Source: Acidithiobacillus sp.
GTDB taxonomy: Bacteria; Pseudomonadota; Gammaproteobacteria; Acidithiobacillales; Acidithiobacillaceae
Reading direction: 5' to 3'
Assembly: GCA_028065135.1 (NCBI GenBank)
Contig: JAPTWR010000086.1
Span: forward strand, 9,180-73,179
Length of the DNA: 64,000 bases
Shown here piece by piece: positions 38,469 through 46,605 of the stretch. Position 1 is the stretch's first letter; every line of letters starts with the position of its first letter. The translations under genes and the position numbers were made by a program. The notes under the pieces were generated by a model. The model was not told where the DNA came from, ran no database searches, and was given only the letters and a program-made list of their open reading frames with translations.

Positions 38469-38699
38469 TCACCATTTCCTTGCATAGTTCTTTTTTACAC
38501 TTGAAGAAATATACGAGTTCAAGCCGTATCCCTGCGCAGCGAGCACCTTCATTCTTTCGACCACTGCCTTGCCTGGGCGAAACGAGTTGTAGAGATAGTT
38601 GCGATACATCCCGCTCTTGAAGACCACATGAATCGAATCTCCCGTCACTTCGTAAGCAACAACATTGGAATTCCCACTGAGATTGCGATACGGCGTCAT
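38469..38699 (-). CDS. KTSC domain protein
   Basis: About 76 residues from the ATG at 38699 (MTPYRNLSGNSNVVAYEVTG). SIHVVFKSGMYRNYLYNSF and a C-terminal GLNSYISSSVKKNY match the KTSC domain, a small fold of unknown function found alone or attached to nucleic-acid enzymes. The start overlaps the stop of the preceding 88-residue ORF in an ATGA, indicating coupled translation within the operon. Confidence 0.8.
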   Translation of the reverse strand: MTPYRNLSGNSNVVAYEVTGDSIHVVFKSGMYRNYLYNSFRPGKAVVERMKVLAAQGYGLNSYISSSVKKNYARKW

Positions 38700-38962
38700 T
38701 TCAGCTCCCATTCGACGGTAAACAGCGTGCGCTCTTCGACCTGTTGCTGGAGCTGCACTTCCAACTGACTGATGAGGTCATTGCGCTGGGCTTCGACTTC
38801 GTCCTGCCGGGCAAACAGCTCGCGGCGCAGCTTGCTGCGCTTGCCTTCCAGTTCGCGCTGCTTCTTCTGCCATGACAGCTTTTCTTCCAGCGTCGGCGAG
38901 GTCGCGGCGGTGCGGCGCACTTCCTTGATCTCGCGGTCGGTCTCCTTTTTCTGCCTGCTCAT
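38696..38962 (-). CDS. Stand-alone copy of the SNF2 helicase C-terminus
   Basis: An 88-residue highly charged coiled-coil protein (MSRQKKETDREIKEVRRTAA onwards) almost identical to the last ~80 residues of the SNF2-type helicase encoded at 40011-42890. It has its own ATG overlapping the YhcG stop and its own stop overlapping the KTSC start, both as ATGA. Most nucleotide differences from the parent copy are silent, so it looks like a maintained coding sequence rather than debris. It might compete with, or dock onto, partners of the helicase. Confidence 0.75.
   Translation of the reverse strand: MSRQKKETDREIKEVRRTAATSPTLEEKLSWQKKQRELEGKRSKLRRELFARQDEVEAQRNDLISQLEVQLQQQVEERTLFTVEWELK
38707..38945. 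repeat. Direct repeat, copy 1 (helicase 3' end duplication)
   Basis: This 239-base block aligns without gaps to 40022-40260 at a constant offset of 1315 bases, with about 18 mismatches counted by eye (roughly 92% identity). The two copies bracket the YhcG gene at 38959-40014. Confidence 0.9.
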
Positions 38963-40014
38963 GCTCTTTGTCCCTGTTGCTGCGCCAGCCGTAGCAGAGC
39001 ACGCTCACGTTCGCGTTCGAGTTCCACCTTGAGCTCTGCCTCGCTCGGCAGATAGGGCAGGTATTTGGCGGCGAACAGTTGTTGTTGCTCGGCGAGCACG
39101 GAATAGCGCACCACGGCTTCGCTCTTTTCGCTGCACAGCACGAGGCCGATGGTAGGGTTGTCGTCCGCGCCCTTGATCTGCTCGTCGTAGAGGCGGACAT
39201 AGGTGTCCATCTGCCCCATGTCCTGGTGGGTGAGTTTGCCCAGCTTCAGGTCAACCAACAAGAAGCACTTGAGCTTGAAGTTGTAAAACACGAGGTCGAT
39301 GTAAAAGTCTTCGTCGGCAAAACTCACGCGCTGCTGGCGGGCGACAAAGGCAAAGCCCCGGCCCAGTTCCAGCAGGAAGTTTTGCAGGTTGTCCATGATG
39401 GCCTGCTCCAGATCGCCTTCCAGGAAGCGGCTGGCGTTCAGGTTCAGGAAATCCAGCACATAGGGATCGCGCAGGAAGTCTCGGTGAGTTTCGGCCAGCG
39501 GTGCGGTGTGCTGCGCAGCTTCCGCTTCGACCTGCGCCTTGTCCTTGCTGCTCAGCAGACGTTCGTAATAGAGCACGCCGATTTGCCGCTCCAGCGCCCG
39601 CACGCTCCAGTTCTGGCCGATGGCTTCGCGCAGATACCAGTCTCGGGCGGCGGGGTTTTCTATCCGCGCCAATGCGTTGTAGTGCGACCAGCTCAATTCG
39701 GGAGACACTGTCTCCCGAATGGGAAATGCCTGGTAAAACCGGCGCATATTGCGCAGGTTGCTGACATCGAACCCCTTGCCGAGCCTGTCTGTAAGCCGAT
39801 TGGACAGCGCGGCCAGTTGCCGTTGCCCGTAGGCGGCGCGGGCTTGCCCCTGCTGTTCGTGTTCCACGATCAGGCGGCCAATGTCCCAGTAGCAGGCCAC
39901 CATGGCCTGATTGACGCTTTGCCGTACCTGGCTGCGTGCCTGCTGGACAATCTCGGCAATCTGTCCAGCCAAGGGCTCCAAAGCATCGTGTTGCCGGGCT
40001 GGGGTGTGCTTCAT
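38959..40014 (-). CDS. YhcG/DUF1016 PD-(D/E)XK nuclease (copy 2)
   Basis: A 351-residue protein with an N-terminal DUF1016 domain (CYWDIGRLIVEHEQQGQARA, FDVSNLRNMRRFYQAFP, LSWSHYNALARI) and a C-terminal nuclease domain with D240 in DFYIDLVFYNFKLKC and D255-L-K257. The ATG at 40014 overlaps the helicase stop (ATGA). It is related in layout to the YhcG copy at 33174 but divergent in sequence. It is flanked by the two copies of the helicase 3' end, so it appears to have entered as a cassette. Substrate unknown. Confidence 0.88.
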   Translation of the reverse strand: MKHTPARQHDALEPLAGQIAEIVQQARSQVRQSVNQAMVACYWDIGRLIVEHEQQGQARAAYGQRQLAALSNRLTDRLGKGFDVSNLRNMRRFYQAFPIRETVSPELSWSHYNALARIENPAARDWYLREAIGQNWSVRALERQIGVLYYERLLSSKDKAQVEAEAAQHTAPLAETHRDFLRDPYVLDFLNLNASRFLEGDLEQAIMDNLQNFLLELGRGFAFVARQQRVSFADEDFYIDLVFYNFKLKCFLLVDLKLGKLTHQDMGQMDTYVRLYDEQIKGADDNPTIGLVLCSEKSEAVVRYSVLAEQQQLFAAKYLPYLPSEAELKVELERERERALLRLAQQQGQRA

Positions 40015-42890
40015 GTCAATTCCCATTCGATAGTAAACAACGTGCGCTCCTCGACCTGCTGCTGGACCTGCACCTCCAACTGACCGATGAGCTCATTACG
40101 CTGCGCTTCGACTTCGTCCTGCCGGGCAAACAGTTCGCGGCGCAGTTTGCTGCGCTTGCCTTCTAGCTCACGCTGCTTCTTCTGCCATGACAGCTTTTCT
40201 TCCAGCGTCGGCGAGGTTGCGGCGGTGCGGCGCACTTCCTTGATCTCGCGGTCGATCTCCTTGATCTCCTGCTCCAGACCCAGCTTCAGGTCATCCGCCC
40301 AGGCATCGAGCTTCTGGACCTCCTGCTCGAAGTAGCCGAGGTTGCGCTCGTTGACGTCGCGCAGGAGCACGGTCTTGCGGGCTTCCAGATCGGCCAGCAG
40401 GGCGGCGTCAGGGGCGTGGAACAGACTCGCCGCTTGCGTGGTCGCGGGCAGGCGCAGCAGTTTTTCCGGGTCTTCTTCCGCGAGCACGACGCCATCGGTC
40501 GTGCCCGCGGCAACCAGCAGATGTTGCTCCTGGTTACCGAGTGTCTCGACCGTGACTAGCTTCACGGTGAGCCATCCGGCCTTGCCGCGATAGGCTTCGA
40601 GCGTGCTGACCTTCGAGCCGTGGGCGTTGTAGTCGAAGACGAGACGAGCCCCGTCGAGTGCGCGAGCCTTGGCCTGCTCGATGCCCCATCGCGCCAGCGG
40701 ATGATTGATGCGGTAGAGATGCGCGTCGCCGGAGCGGCGGGGCAGTTCGTAGCGCCCCAGCTCGATGCCCGCGAGGCCGCTGTGCTCGATTCCAATCGGT
40801 ATGTGGCGGAGATCGAAGCCGTTGTCATCGAACGCGGCGCAATGGACCAGTTCGGCGCGGGTCAAGTCCATCAGCATGCGCTCGAAGCGGTTGCGCGCGT
40901 TGCGGCTGTCGTCGGCGCGCATGCGCAGCTTCTCCTGCACTTCCTCATCAAAGTTCTCAAGCAGTACCTGGCGCGTCTTGACCATCGCCTCGTTGATCTC
41001 GCCGGAGAGGTCGAGCTGGAGTTGCTCGAAGCTGGATTTGATTTCCTCGGGTTCCCGGCAGTTCTGGTAGATCTCGGCGATACGCCGCTCGAAGTCGACA
41101 CCGGAGCCGATGGCGCCCAGCACTTCGTCGCTGGCCCCGAATACGCCCTCGAAGAGCTGGAACTTCTGCGACAGCAGCTCGTACACCCGTGCGTCCGCTT
41201 CGTTGCTGCGGTCGACGAAGTTGACCACCACCACGTCGTGTTTCTGACCGTAGCGGTGGCAGCGCCCGATGCGCTGCTCGATGCGTTGCGGATTCCAGGG
41301 CAGGTCGTAGTTGATGACCAGCGAGCAGAACTGGAGGTTGATGCCTTCGGCTCCGGCCTCGGTGGCGATCATGACCTTGCCGCGCTCCTTGAAGTGCTCG
41401 ACCAGGGCCGCGCGGGTGTCGGCGGTCTTGGAGCCGCTGATGCGGTCGGTGCCCTCAAAGCGCTTCAGCCAGTCCTTGTAGATCGCCTGTGCACGCTGGT
41501 CGCCATTGGTGCCGTTGAAGAGCACGATGCCGTCGCCGTAGGGCGTGTCAGCCAGCAAGTCGAGGAGGTATTCCTGCGTGCGCCTGGACTCGGTGAAGAT
41601 GATGGCCTTCCTGGGCGCGCCTAGCCGATCCAGTTCTTTGAGGCCGCGATCCAGCGCGATGAGCAGCGCCTTGCCCTTGGCGTTGTCACGGATGTTGGTT
41701 GCCAGCGTTTTGAAGTGGTGAAGCTCCTCGATCTCCTGCGCGATGGCATCACGCTCGGTGCGGCTCGCTGCCTTGGTGCCCGGCTCCCGGTCTTCCCATT
41801 CGTCGGCGGTCTCGTCGAGCGACTCGTAGTCCTCGTCCAGTTCTTCGGCGAGATCGGAAACCACGGGCGCTTCATCCAGCACGCCCTGGAGACGCTTGGC
41901 CATCGTCTCCAACGCACCCGCAATCGCGTGCGTGCTGGAGGCGAGCAGCTTCCACAGCACAAGCGAAATCAGTTGGCGCTGCCCCTCGGGCAGGGCCTTG
42001 AGGTTGGGGCGGCGCAGGTAATCGGCGACGAGCCTGGAAAGTTCCTGCTCTTCGCTCGACGGTGTGAACTCCTGGACGATGGCTTTGCGCGCTGTGTACG
42101 ACACGTAGGGCTGAACCTGTTTGCGCAGGGTGCGCTTGCAGATGGGGGCCAGCCGGTTACGCAGGCTGCTGGAGGATTGCTCTCGGCCAGTGAACTGCGA
42201 GCGGAAGCTATCCAGGTCTCCGAACACGCGGTCATCGATGAAGCTGACCAGTCCATAGAGTTCGAGCAATGAGTTCTGCAACGGCGTCGCAGTCAGGAGC
42301 ACCTTGGAGTGAACGCTTGACAGCGCCTCCTTGAGGGTCTTGGCGATGACGTTGCTGGTCTTGTAGACGTTGCGCAGGCGATGCGCTTCGTCGAGGACGA
42401 CCAAGTCCCAGTCGATGCCCTTGACATCTTCGGCCTTGGCCTTTGCGAACTGGTAGGAACAGATGACCGGGCCGGACGCAAACAGGAACGGGTTCCGCTG
42501 CTCCTGCTTGCGGATCGCATTGTAGCTTCTGGCTTCGAGGATCAGCCCCTGCAGGCCGAACTTGTCCTGCAGCTCCTGGTGCCATTGCTTGCGTAGGTTC
42601 GCCGGGACGATGATGAGCACCTTTCGCCGTCGTTCGGCCCAGCGTTGTGAGATGACCAAGCCGGCCTCGATCGTCTTGCCCAGACCGACCTCGTCGGCGA
42701 GGATCACGCCGCGCGAAAGGGGGTTGCGGCACGCAAAGAGCGCAGCCTCGACTTGGTGGGGATTCAGATCGACTTGCGAATCGACCAAGATCGAAGCCAG
42801 CGACTCCACGGAGTTGCCCGCCGCGCGCCGGGTCAGCAGCCAAGCAAAGTACTGGCTCTGGTGCGGCGTCAGAAGCTGCTGTGTTGTCAA
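40011..42890 (-). CDS. SNF2/RapA-type helicase
   Basis: About 959 residues from a TTG at 42890, which is preceded by GAGGATCG; earlier in-frame ATGs lie inside the helix-turn-helix gene and are rejected. Superfamily 2 motifs are DEVGLGKT (residues 66-73), DEAH (167-170) and, in the second lobe, EAGAEGINLQF and QRIEQRIGRCHRYGQ. After the helicase core there is a long region ending in a charged coiled coil (~residues 850-950). This is the remodeller/translocase type seen in DISARM and other defence islands, but the other DISARM genes are absent here. It probably senses or translocates on foreign DNA for the downstream nucleases. Confidence 0.88.
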   Translation of the reverse strand: MTTQQLLTPHQSQYFAWLLTRRAAGNSVESLASILVDSQVDLNPHQVEAALFACRNPLSRGVILADEVGLGKTIEAGLVISQRWAERRRKVLIIVPANLRKQWHQELQDKFGLQGLILEARSYNAIRKQEQRNPFLFASGPVICSYQFAKAKAEDVKGIDWDLVVLDEAHRLRNVYKTSNVIAKTLKEALSSVHSKVLLTATPLQNSLLELYGLVSFIDDRVFGDLDSFRSQFTGREQSSSSLRNRLAPICKRTLRKQVQPYVSYTARKAIVQEFTPSSEEQELSRLVADYLRRPNLKALPEGQRQLISLVLWKLLASSTHAIAGALETMAKRLQGVLDEAPVVSDLAEELDEDYESLDETADEWEDREPGTKAASRTERDAIAQEIEELHHFKTLATNIRDNAKGKALLIALDRGLKELDRLGAPRKAIIFTESRRTQEYLLDLLADTPYGDGIVLFNGTNGDQRAQAIYKDWLKRFEGTDRISGSKTADTRAALVEHFKERGKVMIATEAGAEGINLQFCSLVINYDLPWNPQRIEQRIGRCHRYGQKHDVVVVNFVDRSNEADARVYELLSQKFQLFEGVFGASDEVLGAIGSGVDFERRIAEIYQNCREPEEIKSSFEQLQLDLSGEINEAMVKTRQVLLENFDEEVQEKLRMRADDSRNARNRFERMLMDLTRAELVHCAAFDDNGFDLRHIPIGIEHSGLAGIELGRYELPRRSGDAHLYRINHPLARWGIEQAKARALDGARLVFDYNAHGSKVSTLEAYRGKAGWLTVKLVTVETLGNQEQHLLVAAGTTDGVVLAEEDPEKLLRLPATTQAASLFHAPDAALLADLEARKTVLLRDVNERNLGYFEQEVQKLDAWADDLKLGLEQEIKEIDREIKEVRRTAATSPTLEEKLSWQKKQRELEGKRSKLRRELFARQDEVEAQRNELIGQLEVQVQQQVEERTLFTIEWELT
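40022..40260. repeat. Direct repeat, copy 2 (inside helicase gene)
   Basis: Parent copy of the 239-base block, encoding the C-terminal coiled coil of the SNF2-type helicase. Its partner is at 38707-38945, and the uninterrupted alignment implies a segmental duplication or recombination that inserted the YhcG cassette. Confidence 0.9.
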
Positions 42891-42948
42891 CGGCGATCCT
42901 CTTCTTGTTCTTCCCCGAGCGTGATTCGGCGGCTGACTTGGTCCGCGC

Positions 42949-43149
42949 TCACTCGGCCTCCGGCTTCGTCTTGTTGATGCTGTCGGCAATCCAGCGATCC
43001 AGCTCTGAGCGGCGAAAGCGCCAGGTACCTCCAAGCTTGAACGCCGGGATCTCTCCTTTCTGGGCAAGGCGATAGACCGTCCGTTTCCCGGCTTTGAGGA
43101 ATGCGGCGACTTCGTCGAGCGTCAGGATTTCGCTTTCTGGAACAGTCAT
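42949..43149 (-). CDS. Helix-turn-helix (excisionase-type) protein
   Basis: About 66 residues from the ATG at 43149 (MTVPESEILTLDEVAAFLKA). The winged-helix core continues KRTVYRLAQKGEIPAFKLGG and WRFRRSELDRWI, the pattern of MerR-like excisionase-family DNA-binding proteins. A start at 43185 or 43224 is possible. It is the first gene of the operon, 58 bases before the helicase, and is the natural candidate for its transcriptional regulator or for a phage/island excisionase. Confidence 0.82.
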   Translation of the reverse strand: MTVPESEILTLDEVAAFLKAGKRTVYRLAQKGEIPAFKLGGTWRFRRSELDRWIADSINKTKPEAE

Positions 43150-43286
43150 CCTCCCCCTGTGCCGCTTGCCGACGCTAGACTTCATTTGCCAAGTCTGGCC
43201 AATTCTCCCATATCGCAGCGTCATCGGCTAGACAGAGAGCGCAGCGAGGGCCGCAGCTCTGGCAGGCGCGCCCGGACCGTATCGGT

Positions 43287-45269
43287 TTATTCGCTCCGGC
43301 CGAGCAGTCCTCTCAGACGGGCGAAGGCGGCGGCGGGGTCCATTTCTGCTTCAGGGTTCTGCTCGCCCTGCCAGTCCAGGTGCTCCTGAGGGATTTCCTG
43401 GAGGAAGCGGGAGGGTGTCGGATGGACGTCCTGACCGTAGCGGCGGCGTTTGCGGCAGAGGCTCAAGGTCAGGCGGAAGCGGGCGCGGGTCATACCCACG
43501 TAAAAGAGACGGCGTTCTTCTTCAATCTGCTCCGGGGTTTCACTGTTGCGGTGCGGCAATAATTCTTCTTCGGCCCCCGCCAGAAACACCTGGGGAAATT
43601 CCAACCCTTTGGCGGCGTGGAGGGTGGACAGGCGCAGCACATCGCGGTCGTCGTCCTCCTCCCGTTCCAGCACGTTGAAGAGCATCAGGCGGTGAAGGAT
43701 CTCCGGCAGGGTTTGCGGACCGTCGTCCTGTGCCTGCAGACGCCGCATCCAGTCCAGGAGTTCCTGGATGTTTTCCCAGCGCCGTCCGGCGTCTTTTTCA
43801 TCGCCTTCACTGTGCAGATGTTGCAGATAGCCGATTTCCTCGGGCAGGCTGTGCAAGGCGGGAATGAGTTCGGCCTTGTCTACTTCGCCGGCTTTGAGGT
43901 TTACCCATCCGGCAAAGCCGCGCAGGGCGATGCGCGCCTTTTCAGGTAACTCCAATGTGTCCTCCCAAAGCGCGGCGAAGAGGGAGATACCCCGCGCCTT
44001 GGCAAAAGCGCCCAGGCGTTCCAGGGTGCTGCCGCCGATGCCTCGCCGCGGGGTGTTGACCGCGCGTAGGAAAGCGGGGTCATCGTCAGGGTTCACCAGC
44101 AGCCGCAGGTAGGCAAGAAAATCCTTGATTTCACTGCGTTCAAAGAAGGAGAGGCCGCCGGATATCTGGTAGGGGATGCGCGCGTTGCGCAGTTCCGCTT
44201 CAAAAGGCCGGGCTTGATGGTTGCTGCGATACAAAATGGCGTAGTCGCGGTATTCCCCCTGACGCTGGAAACGATCACGAAGGATGGCGCTGATTACCTG
44301 CTTTGCCTCGTCCGCCTCGTCGGCACAGCGCAGGGCACGGATGCCGTGACCTTCGCCGAGGGTGCTCCACAGGCGTTTTTCAAAGAGATGGGAGTTCTGG
44401 GCGATGACGGCGTTGGCGGCCTGGAGAATGCGGCCGGTGGAGCGATAGTTCTGCTCCAGTTTGATGACCTTGAGGTTGGGGAAGTCTTGCGCGAGTCGAT
44501 GCAGATTGTCTGCCGCGGCACCGCGCCAGGAGTAGATGCTCTGGTCATCATCGCCCACCGCCGTCAGGTTGTGACGCACGCCCAACAGGTTCTGTACCAG
44601 GCGGTACTGGGCCCCGTTGCTGTCCTGATACTCGTCCACCAGCAGGTAGCGGATGCGATCCTGCCAGGCGTAACGGGCTTCTGCATGGTCTTGCAGCAGA
44701 CGGATGGGTAGAAGGATGAGGTCATCCAAATCCACGGCATTGCAGGCGCTGAGGGCGCGCTGGTAGAGTGCGTAAACACGGGCGGCCTCTTCCCCGAGGC
44801 GATCGTCGGCATGCGCTATCTCGGGGAAGAGGCCGTCATTCTTGAAACGGGAAACGCGCGCCTGAATGGCTTCGGCGAGGTCGCTGGGGCCGTTCGTCTC
44901 GCGCAGCAGGTTGCGGATCATGCTTAGGCTGTCGCCGGGGTCGATGACGCTGAAATTGGCGCGATAACCCAAGCGTTCGATGTCCTTGCGCAGGATGTGC
45001 AGGCCGAGGTGATGGAACGTGGAAACCATCAGGCCGCGGCTGTTGTGCCCTTGTAACGCCTCGGAGACGCGGATCTTCATTTCGCGGGCGGCCTTGTTGG
45101 TGAAGGTCACCGCGCAGATATGTTTGGGCGCGATCTGATGCCCGCGAATGAGGTGGACAATTTTCCGGGTGATCACCCGCGTTTTTCCCGAACCCGCCCC
45201 AGCCAGCACCAGCAAGGGGCCGTGGACGTGCTTCACCGCCTCCTGTTGCTGCGGATTGAGATCAGCCAT
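43287..45269 (-). CDS. rep: ATP-dependent DNA helicase Rep
   Basis: A 660-residue superfamily 1A 3'-5' helicase of the UvrD/Rep group, clearing proteins ahead of replication forks. Walker A GAGSGKT is at residues 24-30, followed by TFTNKAAREMK, ISTFHHLGLHI-like VSTFHHLGLH, YLLVDEYQDSNGAQY, VGDDDQSIYSWRGA and C-terminal TLHAAKGLEFPQVFL. The RGLMVSTFHHLGLHIL segment and the overall length are closer to Rep than to UvrD. The defence operon lies immediately downstream on the same strand. Confidence 0.93.
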   Translation of the reverse strand: MADLNPQQQEAVKHVHGPLLVLAGAGSGKTRVITRKIVHLIRGHQIAPKHICAVTFTNKAAREMKIRVSEALQGHNSRGLMVSTFHHLGLHILRKDIERLGYRANFSVIDPGDSLSMIRNLLRETNGPSDLAEAIQARVSRFKNDGLFPEIAHADDRLGEEAARVYALYQRALSACNAVDLDDLILLPIRLLQDHAEARYAWQDRIRYLLVDEYQDSNGAQYRLVQNLLGVRHNLTAVGDDDQSIYSWRGAAADNLHRLAQDFPNLKVIKLEQNYRSTGRILQAANAVIAQNSHLFEKRLWSTLGEGHGIRALRCADEADEAKQVISAILRDRFQRQGEYRDYAILYRSNHQARPFEAELRNARIPYQISGGLSFFERSEIKDFLAYLRLLVNPDDDPAFLRAVNTPRRGIGGSTLERLGAFAKARGISLFAALWEDTLELPEKARIALRGFAGWVNLKAGEVDKAELIPALHSLPEEIGYLQHLHSEGDEKDAGRRWENIQELLDWMRRLQAQDDGPQTLPEILHRLMLFNVLEREEDDDRDVLRLSTLHAAKGLEFPQVFLAGAEEELLPHRNSETPEQIEEERRLFYVGMTRARFRLTLSLCRKRRRYGQDVHPTPSRFLQEIPQEHLDWQGEQNPEAEMDPAAAFARLRGLLGRSE

Positions 45270-45311
45270 GGGCTGCGCCTCCGGAATCAGGACCGTGACA
45301 CCGGTGGCCGG

Positions 45312-46130
45312 TTAATCGGCTGTCGTCACGGGGACGTCAGGGGATTCCGAGAAGCCGCCTTTGTACGCCCACCAGATTACCACTGGCCCGAGCAGGATCA
45401 TGGGTATCGACAGCACCTGCCCCATGGTGTAGGGGCCGAAGACGAAACCCAACTGGATATCGGGCTGCCGCGTGTATTCCACGATAAAGCGAAAGAGGCC
45501 GTAACAAAGGACGAACAGGCCGCCGACGGCACCGGCCGGACGAGGCTTGCGACTATAGAGGGCCAGAATCAGGAAGAGCAGGACGCCCTCCAGTAGAAAC
45601 TCATAAATCTGCGAAGGTTGCCGGGGCTGCGGACCACCGGCGGGAAAGACCATGGCCCAGGGGAGATCGCTGACACGGCCGAAAAGCTGATCGTTGATGA
45701 AGTTGGCCAGTCGCCCCAGCCCCAGTCCGATAGGCACCGCCGGCGCAATGAAATCCAAAGTGGGCAGGAAGGCGTGCTGCCGGTGCATCCGTGCAAAGAT
45801 CCAACAGGCGATGACGACACCCAGCAAGCCACCGTGAAAGGACATGCCACCATCCCAGATGGCCAGCATTTTCACCGGGTTGTCGAGGTAGTAGGGCAGG
45901 TTGTACCACAGCACATAACCTACCCGGCCTCCCACTATGGCGCCGACGGCCACATAAAACTCCAGATCGATGACCTGTTCCTTGCGCCAGTTCCAGTGCG
46001 CCATGCGACCGCGCCGGACGAGCCAGATGGTGGCAATGACAAAGCTGATGATCTCCAACAGACCATACCAATGAATGGTGATGGGTCCGAGTGGAAAGCC
46101 GACGGTATTGATATCCGGAAAGTGCAGCAT
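45312..46130 (-). CDS. lgt: Prolipoprotein diacylglyceryl transferase
   Basis: A 272-residue inner-membrane enzyme that transfers diacylglycerol from phosphatidylglycerol to the lipobox cysteine of prolipoproteins. Seven hydrophobic segments are visible, with the family's ARVGYVLWY-like GGRVGYVLWYN, GGMSFHGGLLGVV (catalytic histidine), LGRLANFINDQLFGR (signature) and the C-terminal EYTRQPDIQLGF. It serves the lipoproteins encoded in this window among others. The gene ends 42 bases before rep. Confidence 0.96.
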   Translation of the reverse strand: MLHFPDINTVGFPLGPITIHWYGLLEIISFVIATIWLVRRGRMAHWNWRKEQVIDLEFYVAVGAIVGGRVGYVLWYNLPYYLDNPVKMLAIWDGGMSFHGGLLGVVIACWIFARMHRQHAFLPTLDFIAPAVPIGLGLGRLANFINDQLFGRVSDLPWAMVFPAGGPQPRQPSQIYEFLLEGVLLFLILALYSRKPRPAGAVGGLFVLCYGLFRFIVEYTRQPDIQLGFVFGPYTMGQVLSIPMILLGPVVIWWAYKGGFSESPDVPVTTAD

Positions 46131-46216
46131 GAGATCCTCGTAATTTGGGGAACACCATGGCGGAGCCCCGCGATCCTGTCAAGATGACGCGATGCGCTGA
46201 AGGCCCGCCACGGGGA

Positions 46217-46591
46217 TCAATGCGATGCGGAAAGATCCTGGAGAAAGTGTTGCAACACCAATGCGCCGTTGTGCGCCTCATCATGGGCGGCGTACAGCAA
46301 GATGAGCGGCTGGCCGCCAGCGGCGAGCAGGAGTTCCCGGGCGGCGGGCAGGGCGGCGGTGAGCTCCTGCCGATAACGGTATTGAAACGCGTCCCAATGT
46401 GCCGGATCGTGGGCAAACCATTGCCGTAATTCCGTGCTGGGAGCGAGTGCCTTGGCCCATGTGTCGAGAGATAAATCCGCCTTGCGAACACCCCGTGGCC
46501 ATAATCGCTCCACTAAAACCCGATAGCCTGCGGGATAGGGTTTTTGGTACACGCGCCAGGGGATTATCGAGGCTTGTGGCAGATGGTCCAT
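46217..46591 (-). CDS. DUF488 family protein
   Basis: A 124-residue protein typified by YRVLVERLWPRGVRKADLSL and LRQWFAHDPAHWDAFQYRY, the DUF488 (YeaO-like) family. LILLYAAHDEAHNGALVLQ closes the domain. The function of the family is not established. It lies between agmatine deiminase and lgt on the same strand with short gaps. Confidence 0.88.
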   Translation of the reverse strand: MDHLPQASIIPWRVYQKPYPAGYRVLVERLWPRGVRKADLSLDTWAKALAPSTELRQWFAHDPAHWDAFQYRYRQELTAALPAARELLLAAGGQPLILLYAAHDEAHNGALVLQHFLQDLSASH

Positions 46592-46605
46592 GACGGTGCC
46601 GAACC

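Noticed and set aside
40620..41624. 334-codon plus-strand ORF
   Set aside because: Antisense to the SNF2-type helicase, whose motifs are unambiguous.
42949..43067. Longer N-terminus for the SNF2-type helicase (ATG at 43067)
   Set aside because: It would overlap the HTH gene; the added residues are low-complexity basic, and TTG 42890 has a good Shine-Dalgarno.
30439..43149. Identification of the island as DISARM or BREX
   Set aside because: DrmA, DrmB, DrmC, PglZ and BrxL-type genes are absent; only the helicase and methyltransferase classes are shared.
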